64,000 nt of DNA from assembly GCF_008806385.1 (NCBI RefSeq), contig NZ_VZZK01000020.1:1-64000 (forward strand). Reading direction: 5' to 3'. This document shows positions 16,267 through 24,298 of this stretch, in pieces (within the stretch, counting starts at the first letter, position 1; every line of letters starts with the position of its first letter). A program made the translations under genes and the position numbers. The DNA is from Methylobacterium soli. Its GTDB lineage: Bacteria > Pseudomonadota > Alphaproteobacteria > Rhizobiales > Beijerinckiaceae. The notes beneath the pieces are model-generated. The model was not told where the DNA came from, did not search any database, and was given only the letters and a program-made list of their open reading frames with translations.

Positions 16267-19200
16267 TCAGGACAGTCGCGCCAGCGCCGCCGCGATCTCC
16301 GTCGCGTCGAGGCGGCGGATCACCGGGCCCGAGGTCCAGACCAGCATCGGCACGATGCGATGGTCCGGATAGATGCGGGCGAGGAGCGTCGCGTAGAGGG
16401 CGATCTGGCTCGCCGCGGCTTCAGGCGGCGGCGCGTCGTCCTGGGGCGGGCGGCCGGTCTTGAAATCCGCGATCAGCACCGTGTCCTGCGTGACCGCGAG
16501 GCGGTCGACCCGGCCGAAGACCGGGCGCTCCGCCCCCCCGACCGTGACCCGCCCCGAGACGGTCACCTCGGCGCGCGCCGCGCGGGCGAAGAGGGGCGCG
16601 AGATCGGGCTCGTCGAGGAGGCGCAGGGCCGCCCGGACGATGCCCGCGCGCTTGGGCTCCGGCAGGGCGGGCGCCCGCGCCCGCACGTAGCCGGTGGCCG
16701 CGGCCTCGCGCCCGTCGGGATCGAGGCGCGGCAGGTGCTCCAGCAGGGAATGAATCAGGACGCCGCGCCGGCGCGCCTCGGCATCGGCCTCGCGGCGCTC
16801 CGGGATGCGCTGGCCATCGGCCGCGCGCAGGGCCCCCGAGGGCGTCAGGGGCGGGGCGGCCTCGGCCTCCGGTGTCACCGGGGCCCGGAGCCAGGCGGGC
16901 GGTGCCGCCGGCGCGGTCGCACCCTCCGCGGGCGTGAGCCCGGGATGGGCGGAGGCCCCCTCCGGCCAGAGGGTGATCGGGCCGTAGGGCGTCTCGATCG
17001 CCTCGCCCGCCCCGAAGGCGCGGGTCAGGCCCTCGCGGATCATCTCGCACCACGAGGCCTCGGTCTCGCGGTCGCGGCCCCGATAGGGCGCGATCACGAG
17101 CCGGTCGGCCGCGCGCGTCATCGCGACGTAGAGGAGGCGGTTGTGCTCCTCGCGCGCGCGGGCCTGCCAGGCGGCGCGGGCCGCGGCGGTGGCGGCGCAA
17201 TCGTGGGCCTTGGCGCTCGACCAGACCGGCGGCAGCGCGGCCTCGTCGGCCCCCTCCGCCGGTCGCCCCATGGGCAGCAGCGGCGGGTCGTTGCGGCCGA
17301 GGGGCTCGCAGCCATCGATCACCACCACGACCGGGGCTTCCAGGCCCTTCGCCCCGTGGACCGTCATGACCCGGACCTCGTCACGGCCGGATTCGAGATC
17401 GCGCTTGACCGTGTGTCCCGCCTCCCCCCGCCCGGTCGGGCCGGCGTAGCGGGCGAGGAAGCCGCCGAGCGAGGGCGCGTCGCTGCCTTGCTCCGCCTGG
17501 GCGGCAGCGGCCAGGAACACGTCGATGGCATCGCCCGCCTCGCCGCCGAGACGGGCCACGAGGCGGGCCCGGCCCTGCTCGGGCCCGAGCAGCGCGGCGT
17601 AGAAGCCGAAGGGGCCGTGCGCGCCGGCGAGCCGGATCCAGCCCTCGAGCGCCGTGAGGCCGCGCAACGCCGCCGGATCGCCGGCGCGCGCGTGGCGGTG
17701 GAGCGCGTCCTCCAGTGTCTCCGCGAGTTCGCGCCGGGCGGCGATCCGCACGAGGTCGTCGTCGGTGAGGCCGACCAGCGGCGTCTTGAGGGCAGAGGCG
17801 AGCGTCAGGTCGTCGGCCGGCAGGAGACCGGCGCGGCCCAGGGCCACGAGATCGTTGACGGCGATATGCGCCGCGACATCGAGCCGGTCCTGGCCTGCCA
17901 CCGGCACGCCGAGGCCCTTGAGGGCGCGGATGACCTCCTCGAAGGCGGCGCCGCGCTTGCGCACCAGGATCAGGATCTCGCCCGGCCGGCGGCGATGGCC
18001 GCGCGCGTCGCCGCTGGTGATCCAGGCTTTCACCGCGCGGGCGATGCGGCGCGCCGTGCGGATCGCGGGGGCGTTGGCCTCGGGCGCGTCGACGGGGGCC
18101 GTCCAGGCGTCGGGCTCGACCTCGTCGGCGGGCTCCTCGATCGGCCAGAGCTCCACCGCGCCGGGCGCCGCGCCGCGGGCGGTGGAATGCACCGTGCCGG
18201 TCGCGGCATCGTCGAAGGAGAGGCCGTTGTAATGCGCCGGCACCGCGAAGGTGGCGTCCACCGCCCGCAGCACGCCGTGGCTCGACCGGAACGACAGGGT
18301 CAGGCCGACATCGGCGAAGGGTAGCTCGGCCGCCTGCGCGTCGCGGGCCCAGGCGCGGCGCGTCACCTCGAACTCGCGCGGCTCGGCCCCCTGGAAGCTG
18401 TAGATCGACTGTTTCGGGTCACCCACCGCGAAGCGCGTCCGGGCGACGTTGCGGGCGCCCTCGCCCGCCGCGAACTCGGCGGTGATGCGGCGCAGGATCT
18501 CCCATTGATGCGGGTTCGTGTCCTGTGCCTCGTCGATCAGGACGTGGTCGACGCCGCGGTCGAGCTTGTACAGGACCCAGCCCGCCCCGACCCGCGAGAG
18601 CAGGTCGAGGGTCTTGTGGATCAGGTCGTCGAAATCGAGGGCGCCGAGGCGGGCCTTCTGGGCCTCGACGCGGCGGTGAATCTCGGCGGCGAGCGTGAAC
18701 AGCGCCCGGGTGCGCCCCTGCGCGCGCGCGCCCCGCAGGATGTCGAACAGCCCCTCCAGCCGGTTGCGCTCGGCCACGAGCGCCTCGCGGATCGCCTCCG
18801 GAACCGCCTTGGTGCCGAGGCTTTTGGCCGATTTCGCCTCGTCCTTCTGGGTGAAGAAGACGGAGCGGTAGGCCTCGAGCGCCCCCGCCGGGTCGCCCGC
18901 GCTCCGCGCGGCGACGGCCTGCGCAAGCCCGTCGGCGAGCGCCTCGTCGGTAGATTTGCCCGTGCGCAGGGCGTCGATCGCGCTCTCCCAATCGTCGAGG
19001 CGCTCGAGAATACGGGCCTCGATCGCCTCGGCGCTCTCTTCCGCAGCGAGGCCGAGCGCCCGCGACAGAGCGGCGAATTGCGGCGCGAGACCCTGGCGGT
19101 GCGACAGCACGGTGCGGGCCTGGATCGCCGCCCGGATCGCCTTGCGGAGCGCGTCGCCCGCCGCCTCCGGCGCCACGACGGCGTGGGCGGCCTCCAGCTC

Positions 19201-19737
19201 CGGGTGGCCGCCCATGATCGCGTCGGCCAGCACGTTGTCGGTCTCGATCGCGAAGGCCTCGCGGGACTGGTTCTCGTCGAGGACGACGAACCGGGCCGGC
19301 ACATTCGCCTCGAACGGGAACATGTGCAGCAGCCGCTCGCAGAGCGCGTGCAGGGTCTCGATCTTGAGGCCCCCCGGCGTCTCGACCGCGCGCGCGAAGA
19401 GGCGGCGGGCCGCCTCCAGGCGCTGGCGCGAGGGCCGCTCGCCGGTGAGGCCGGTCAGCTCGGCCGAGAGGGCCTCGTCGTCGAGGGTCACCCAGCGGCC
19501 GAGGCGCTGGAAGACGCGGATCGACATGTTGGCGGCGGCCGCCTTGGTGAAGGTGAGGCAGAGGATGCGCCCCGGCGCCGCCCCGTCGAGGAGGAGCCGC
19601 ACCACCCGGTCGGTGAGGACCTTGGTCTTGCCGGCCCCGGCATTGGCCGAGACCCAGGCCGAGGCGCGCGGATCCGCCGCCCGGCGCTGAGCCGCCTCGG
19701 TCAATTCGTCGACGATGAAGACTTCGCGCCGCGACAT
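16267..19737 (-). CDS. addA: Double-strand break repair helicase-nuclease AddA
   Basis: AddA, 1156 aa, the UvrD/Rep-type 3'-5' helicase and nuclease subunit of AddAB, which resects double-strand ends for RecA. Walker A is ANAGAGKT at residues 31-38, followed by the helicase motifs LCLTFTKAAA, DEAQDTNPHQW and FAVGDPKQSIYSFQGA. The C-terminal PD-(D/E)XK RecB nuclease core includes VLIADFKTGRP. I chose the ATG at 19737 because it overlaps the addB stop as TGATG, so addB and addA are translationally coupled. The frame runs on to 19767, but that would overlap addB. Confidence 0.96.
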   Translation of the reverse strand: MSRREVFIVDELTEAAQRRAADPRASAWVSANAGAGKTKVLTDRVVRLLLDGAAPGRILCLTFTKAAAANMSIRVFQRLGRWVTLDDEALSAELTGLTGERPSRQRLEAARRLFARAVETPGGLKIETLHALCERLLHMFPFEANVPARFVVLDENQSREAFAIETDNVLADAIMGGHPELEAAHAVVAPEAAGDALRKAIRAAIQARTVLSHRQGLAPQFAALSRALGLAAEESAEAIEARILERLDDWESAIDALRTGKSTDEALADGLAQAVAARSAGDPAGALEAYRSVFFTQKDEAKSAKSLGTKAVPEAIREALVAERNRLEGLFDILRGARAQGRTRALFTLAAEIHRRVEAQKARLGALDFDDLIHKTLDLLSRVGAGWVLYKLDRGVDHVLIDEAQDTNPHQWEILRRITAEFAAGEGARNVARTRFAVGDPKQSIYSFQGAEPREFEVTRRAWARDAQAAELPFADVGLTLSFRSSHGVLRAVDATFAVPAHYNGLSFDDAATGTVHSTARGAAPGAVELWPIEEPADEVEPDAWTAPVDAPEANAPAIRTARRIARAVKAWITSGDARGHRRRPGEILILVRKRGAAFEEVIRALKGLGVPVAGQDRLDVAAHIAVNDLVALGRAGLLPADDLTLASALKTPLVGLTDDDLVRIAARRELAETLEDALHRHARAGDPAALRGLTALEGWIRLAGAHGPFGFYAALLGPEQGRARLVARLGGEAGDAIDVFLAAAAQAEQGSDAPSLGGFLARYAGPTGRGEAGHTVKRDLESGRDEVRVMTVHGAKGLEAPVVVVIDGCEPLGRNDPPLLPMGRPAEGADEAALPPVWSSAKAHDCAATAAARAAWQARAREEHNRLLYVAMTRAADRLVIAPYRGRDRETEASWCEMIREGLTRAFGAGEAIETPYGPITLWPEGASAHPGLTPAEGATAPAAPPAWLRAPVTPEAEAAPPLTPSGALRAADGQRIPERREADAEARRRGVLIHSLLEHLPRLDPDGREAAATGYVRARAPALPEPKRAGIVRAALRLLDEPDLAPLFARAARAEVTVSGRVTVGGAERPVFGRVDRLAVTQDTVLIADFKTGRPPQDDAPPPEAAASQIALYATLLARIYPDHRIVPMLVWTSGPVIRRLDATEIAAALARLS

Positions 19738-22700
19738 CAGCTCTCCCCCTCGCCGCCGAGCGACCATTCGAGCACGCGGGCGAGGTGGTCGTAATCGCCG
19801 TAGGCGCGGGCGTATTTCGGGTAGGGACGGGAGATGTAGGCCGCCTCCCCCGTGAGGAAGCGGGCGACGAGGCCGCGCAGGCGCTCGGCATGCTCGGCCA
19901 CGATCGCCTCGACCGGCCGCGCGTCGCCCCGCGGCGGCTTCAGGGGCTGCGGCGTCAGGGGTTTGCGCCCGCCCGAGGCGTAGAGGTAGAGGAGGTCGGG
20001 GCTGGTCCTGGCGGCGGGCACGCCCTTGAAGGCGCCCGCCATCAGCATCGCGGCCTCAAGCGTCAGCTGGGGCGAGAAGCCGGCATAGACCTCCTTGTTG
20101 CTCGGCGGCGCCCCCGTCTTGAAGTCGACGATGCAGGCGCCGCCATCCTGGCGCCGCTCGATCCGGTCGGCGCGGGCGCGCAGCGTGAAGCTCTCGGCTC
20201 CCATCGGGATCACCCACTTGCCGGAGATCTCCGGGTGGATCCGGGCGAGGTCGGGCCGGCGCGCCCGCTCCCAGGGCAGGAAGGCGGCGGCGAGCCGGAC
20301 GTAGCGCGGCCACCACTCGGCGTAGAGTTCCGGATAGGTGTCGGCGATCTGCGCGAAGGCGTTGGATGCGAGTCCGAACAGGATTTCGTCGGCAAAATTC
20401 GGCAGCGCCTCCGGATGGTTGCCGGCAAAACTGCCGAGAATATCGTGAATCAGGGTGCCGCGCTCGCTCGCGCCCGGGAGCGCCGCCACGGGTTCCAGCG
20501 GGTCGAGCCCGAGGACGTGGCGGGCGAAGATGACGTAGGGGTCGCGCACCAGGGTCTCGATCTCGGTGACGCTGAGGCTGCGCGGGAACAGGGCCGGGTC
20601 GGCCTTGGGCTTGGGCTGGGTCAGGCGCGGCTGCGGCGGCGCCGTGTCGAGGGCCGCCGCGTAGGCCGCGAAGCGCGCGCCGGCCCGGATCGTGCCCGTC
20701 CAGGCATCCTCGCCCACGAAGGCGCGCATCCGCTGCAGGAAGCGCGACGGCACCGTGGGCGCGCCCTCGCGCTTGGCCGAACGGGTGATCAGCGCGTCGC
20801 GGGTGCCCAGCGCCTGCACGAAATCGTGGGCGCTCTGGCCGATGCGGCGCTCTGGCGGGTTGAGGCCGACGCGCTCCCGCATCGGGCGGTTTAGGAAGGC
20901 GTCGGTGGTCGTCTTCATCGGCCAGACGCCCTCGTCGAGGCCGCCGAGCACCACCCGGTCGGCGGTGAGGAGGCGGGCCTCGAGGAGACCGAGGATGCGC
21001 AGCCGCGGATGCGGCGCCGGCCCGGCGCAGGGCACCACCCGCTCGCGCGCGAGGGCGGTGAAGAAAGCCGGATAATCGCCGAAGCGCCCGGGCAGCAGAC
21101 CGGGCTCGGCAAGCCCGAGCTCGTCGAACAGGCTGTCGAGGCAGCCGAGCGAGGCATCCGCCGGCGGGTCCTCCTCCGCGTCGGGGCCGGCGATGAGCCA
21201 ATCGCAGGTCTCGCGGTGGCGGCCCGCGACCTCGACGAGATTGCAGGGACCCTGCTCGTCCGGGCCGGGAAAGTTCGCGAAGGCCAGGGTCAGGCGCGCG
21301 ACCAGGTCCTCCGCCAGGTCCCAGTCGATCTCCTTCAGGCGCCGCTTGGCGCGGGGGCGACGCTCGCCGGGCTTCGGCACGCGCGCATCCGCCAGCGCCC
21401 GGCGCAAGCCTTCGAAGCCGGGGGCCGGGGCGGGACCGCGCAGGACGCCGATCTCCAGCGCGGCGGCACCGCGCACCACCTCGGACCGGGTCCGGCCGAG
21501 GCGGACCAGAGGGTGGGCAAGCAGCGTGATCAGGCGCGCCGGATGGACCTCGGCGGCGAGCTCGGCGGCGAGCCGCGCGAGGCGCCCGGCCGGGCTGCGG
21601 GCGAGCGCCAGGCCCGCCGAATCCTCGGCGACGATGCCCCAGCGGGCGAGCTCCGCCGCGACCCGGATGGCGAGGCCGCGATCAGGGGTGACGAGGGCCG
21701 CGGTGGCGCCGGGCGTCTCCAGGGTCTCGCGGAGCGCGATCGCGGCGATCAGCGCCTCCTCGCGCTCGTCCGCCGCCTCCGCCACGGCGAGGCCGGCGAG
21801 GCCGCGTGTCGCGATCACGGCCCGCTCCGGCGCCGCGATCCGGGCCCAGGCATCGGTGGTCTCGGCCGGGCGCAGGGCCTGCGACAGGAGCGTCGCGCGG
21901 GCGCGGGCCTCCGCGTCGGGCGCACCGAGCGCCGTCACGGTCTCGCGCGGCAGGTTCAGCCCGCTCCCCCCCATCAGCCGGTGCAGCACCGCCTGCGGAT
22001 GCCCGTGGGCGATCTCGCGCGCGAAGCCCTCCCCGGTCTCGATCGCGTCCCAGCCGCCCTGATCGAGTTCGAGGTCGAGGCCGGGCAGCACCACGGCGCC
22101 CCGGGGCAGGCCCGCCACCGCCGCGATCAGCCGCGCGGTCACCGGGACCGAGCCGGTGGAGCCCGCCACCACGATCGCCTCCTCCGGGCGCTCGCGCCGC
22201 AGGCGCTCCGCTTCCGCGAGCACCAGGGTGCGGGCGCGCGAGACCGGATCGCTCATGCCGCGCTCGGCCAGGATCCGCGGCCAGGCCTCGGCGGCAATGC
22301 GGACGAAATCGAGGGTCAGACCGAAATATTGCGAGTACTCGGCCTCGACCGCGCTGCCGATCTCGGACCAGGGCAGGCCCTCGACCGTGAGCGCATCCAT
22401 CAACCGCTCGAGATCGGCCGCGAGGCCGACCGCGTCCGAGGGCGAGGAGGGCACGAGGAAGGGCACGTCGTCGTCGATCGGCAGGAGCTTGCGGTCGACG
22501 GTCTCGGCCCAGGCCTGGACCAGGCGGGCAAGGATCAGCCGGCGCTCGAGGGGCGGCATCGACGGGTTGAGGGCGTCCGGCCCATTCTCGAGGAGCGGGT
22601 TGGCGGCGAGGTCGAGCTCGGCCTCGTCGGCCTCGCCGAGCGGCACCATGCGGGGCAGCAGGGCGGCGGCGCCGAGGCGCTCGGCCAGGATCGCCGCCAG

Positions 22701-22862
22701 CGCCCGGGCGGCGCGGCGCGTCGGCAGGTAGATGGTCACCCCGGCGAGCGCCAGCGGGTCCGCCCCGAGATCACCGACAAGGCGGCCGGCAATCAGCGCG
22801 TCGGCCAGAGCCGGGAGGAAGGGCGCACCGGGCGGAACGGTGAAGAGGCGGGACTCAAGCAT
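19737..22862 (-). CDS. addB: Double-strand break repair nuclease AddB
   Basis: AddB of the alphaproteobacterial type, 1041 aa, partner of AddA. It has an inactivated-helicase-like N-terminal half (IYLPTRRAARALA; no intact Walker A is seen) and a C-terminal PD-(D/E)XK nuclease region with GTLIHDILGSF and IVDFKTGAPPSNKEVYAGFSPQ. The start at 22862 matches the family N-terminus; the ribosome site upstream is weak. It overlaps addA by one base. Upstream on the same strand is the uridylyltransferase gene, but the 619-bp gap is filled with palindromic repeats that may attenuate read-through. Confidence 0.95.
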   Translation of the reverse strand: MLESRLFTVPPGAPFLPALADALIAGRLVGDLGADPLALAGVTIYLPTRRAARALAAILAERLGAAALLPRMVPLGEADEAELDLAANPLLENGPDALNPSMPPLERRLILARLVQAWAETVDRKLLPIDDDVPFLVPSSPSDAVGLAADLERLMDALTVEGLPWSEIGSAVEAEYSQYFGLTLDFVRIAAEAWPRILAERGMSDPVSRARTLVLAEAERLRRERPEEAIVVAGSTGSVPVTARLIAAVAGLPRGAVVLPGLDLELDQGGWDAIETGEGFAREIAHGHPQAVLHRLMGGSGLNLPRETVTALGAPDAEARARATLLSQALRPAETTDAWARIAAPERAVIATRGLAGLAVAEAADEREEALIAAIALRETLETPGATAALVTPDRGLAIRVAAELARWGIVAEDSAGLALARSPAGRLARLAAELAAEVHPARLITLLAHPLVRLGRTRSEVVRGAAALEIGVLRGPAPAPGFEGLRRALADARVPKPGERRPRAKRRLKEIDWDLAEDLVARLTLAFANFPGPDEQGPCNLVEVAGRHRETCDWLIAGPDAEEDPPADASLGCLDSLFDELGLAEPGLLPGRFGDYPAFFTALARERVVPCAGPAPHPRLRILGLLEARLLTADRVVLGGLDEGVWPMKTTTDAFLNRPMRERVGLNPPERRIGQSAHDFVQALGTRDALITRSAKREGAPTVPSRFLQRMRAFVGEDAWTGTIRAGARFAAYAAALDTAPPQPRLTQPKPKADPALFPRSLSVTEIETLVRDPYVIFARHVLGLDPLEPVAALPGASERGTLIHDILGSFAGNHPEALPNFADEILFGLASNAFAQIADTYPELYAEWWPRYVRLAAAFLPWERARRPDLARIHPEISGKWVIPMGAESFTLRARADRIERRQDGGACIVDFKTGAPPSNKEVYAGFSPQLTLEAAMLMAGAFKGVPAARTSPDLLYLYASGGRKPLTPQPLKPPRGDARPVEAIVAEHAERLRGLVARFLTGEAAYISRPYPKYARAYGDYDHLARVLEWSLGGEGES

Positions 22863-22897
22863 CAGGCTTCACCGCGCGACCGCCGATCCCGAACGAA

Positions 22898-22960
22898 GGT
22901 CGGATTCCTCACCCGTTCCGCTTTCGCGGATTCGACCACTCCCGAAGAGGTAGGGTGGGC
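22898..22960. repeat. Composite palindromic repeat, degenerate right half
   Basis: Diverged right half of the repeat family. GGTCGGATTCCTCACCC is followed by a changed hairpin TCCGC / GCGGA in place of GTCGGC / GCCGAC, then CGACCACTCCCG and a worn right arm. The arm substitutions again keep pairing. It sits just upstream of the addB start. Confidence 0.7.
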
Positions 22961-22971
22961 AGCGCGACGGG

Positions 22972-23088
22972 CCCCCTCTCCCGTTCGGGAGAGGGTTGGG
23001 GTGAGGGGTGCGCGCTGTCCGGAAAGGTCGCACCCCTCACCCGGTCGGCTCGCGCCGACTCGACCTCTCCCGGACGGGAGAGGTGGGG
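22972..23088. repeat. Composite palindromic repeat, copy 3
   Basis: Full copy, same orientation as copies 1 and 2. The long stem GGGTGAGGGGTGCGCGCT / AGGTCGCACCCCTCACCC has two internal mismatches but keeps the C-G and T-A pairs nearest the loop. The right arm is CCTCTCCCGGACGGGAGAGG. It lies in the 22863-23481 gap, in which I see no gene. Confidence 0.88.
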
Positions 23089-23148
23089 CGCATTGTCCCA
23101 AGGCTCCGTTTCGAAGCCCCGGGATGACGGCGCGGGCAGCGCGGCGGG

Positions 23149-23264
23149 CCCCCTCTCCCGTGCGGGAGAGGGTTGGGGTGAGGGGTGCGCGCTGTCCGGA
23201 AAGGTCGCAATCCTCACCCGGTCGGCTCGCGCCGACTCGACCTCTCCCGGACGGGAGAGGTCGG
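23149..23264. repeat. Composite palindromic repeat, copy 4
   Basis: Full copy, 177 bp after copy 3. Left hairpin loop is GTGC. The right half of the long stem has changes (CGCAATCC) that weaken pairing. The spacer between copies 3 and 4 carries a further small hairpin (GGCTCCG, TTTCGA, AGCCCC) and the CGGGATGACGGCGCGGGC box seen beside other copies. Confidence 0.87.
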
Positions 23265-23327
23265 GCGCACCACCGTTCCAGGGCTCCGCTTCGCTGCCCC
23301 GGGATGACGGCGCAGGCAGCATGACGG

Positions 23328-23350
23328 ACTCCCTCTCCCGAACGGGAAAA
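23328..23350. repeat. Composite palindromic repeat, left arm only
   Basis: Only the first hairpin (CCCTCTCCCG then AACGGGA) remains, preceded by the conserved CGGGATGACGGCGCAGGC spacer box. This marks the truncated end of the array toward the uridylyltransferase gene. The remaining sequence to 23481 shows nothing recognisable. Confidence 0.7.
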
Positions 23351-23481
23351 GCGGGCCGCGCCGGCGCCATTGAGCGCGTGCCGCACTCGCATACCCATCC
23401 CCGTCGCCGATCTCTGCATTCCGCCGGACCAGTTTTATCTGTTCGCCATCTGTTCCGCAATCGCGGCACGATGCGCGGGCC

Positions 23482-24231
23482 TCACGGCACCTGCGCGCTC
23501 AGCCGCACCCGCGCCTCGGCGGCCGCGATGGCGTCCGGGGTGCCCACATGCAGCCATTGCCCGTCGAGGCGCAGGCCGAACAGGCGGCCCCGATCGATGG
23601 CGCGGTCGAACAGGAGGTTGAGGGAGAAGGCGTCGTCCGGGGTGTCGGCGAAGAGGGCCGGCTTCAGGATCGCCACGCCCGCGTAGATGAAGGGCGCGAC
23701 CTCGCGCTCGCCGCGCCGCTCCAGGCGGCCGTCCGGGTCCATCACGAAATCGCCCTTGCCCTCGTAGCCGAGGCTGGTGGCGGTGGGCGCCACGAGGAGC
23801 AGGATATCCATGCCCTCCGGGTCCCATTTCCCGATCAGGCGGGCGAGGTTCGGGGCCGGGCCTTCGAGCCAGAACGAATCGGAGTTGAAGACCACGAAAG
23901 GGTCGGCGCCGAGGAGGCCAAGGGCCTTCTTCACGCCGCCGCCGGTCTCCAGCAGGGCGTCGCGCTCGTCCGAGATCCGGATCGCGGGCGCCTCGGTGCG
24001 GCGGGCGAGATGGCCCTCGATGAGGTCGGCGAGCCAGTGCACGTTGACCACGGCCTGCGTGATGCCCCCTTCCGCCGCCCGGTCGAGGGCGTGGTCGAGG
24101 AGGGCCTTGCCGGCGACTTCCACGAGGGGCTTCGGCAGCGTCGCGGTGACGGGCCGCATGCGCTTGCCGAGCCCCGCCGCGAGGACGAAGGCGCGGGTGA
24201 TGGCGGGCGGATTCGGCTCGGACTCGCTCAT
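23482..24231 (-). CDS. Sugar-phosphate nucleotidyltransferase, MurU-like
   Basis: A 249-aa NTP transferase. The nucleotide-binding signature AAGLGKRMRPVT and the following PKPLVEVAGKALLDH are intact, and FNSDSFW is the metal/base-binding region. Gene context supports N-acetylmuramate-1-phosphate uridylyltransferase (MurU): the upstream gene encodes an AmgK-like sugar kinase domain, and AmgK and MurU together form the peptidoglycan recycling shortcut that makes UDP-MurNAc. Start ATG at 24231 is 67 bp after the fusion gene. Mannose-1-phosphate guanylyltransferase activity is an alternative. Confidence 0.85.
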   Translation of the reverse strand: MSESEPNPPAITRAFVLAAGLGKRMRPVTATLPKPLVEVAGKALLDHALDRAAEGGITQAVVNVHWLADLIEGHLARRTEAPAIRISDERDALLETGGGVKKALGLLGADPFVVFNSDSFWLEGPAPNLARLIGKWDPEGMDILLLVAPTATSLGYEGKGDFVMDPDGRLERRGEREVAPFIYAGVAILKPALFADTPDDAFSLNLLFDRAIDRGRLFGLRLDGQWLHVGTPDAIAAAEARVRLSAQVP

Positions 24232-24298
24232 GTCGGGCTCGCGCGAAACTCTCGGGGTGGCGGTGGGGCGGGCTTGCGGGAGGCTGGACCTGGGGCGC

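Noticed and set aside
15882..23350. Tandem repeats resembling a CRISPR array
   Set aside because: Units are about 117 bp, internally palindromic, and separated by similar rather than unique spacers; no cas genes are near.
22862..23469. Short reading frames through the repeat array giving peptides like LTPTLSRTGEGARRA
   Set aside because: They arise from translating the palindromic repeat and recur only because the repeat recurs; no ribosome site or independent coding signal.
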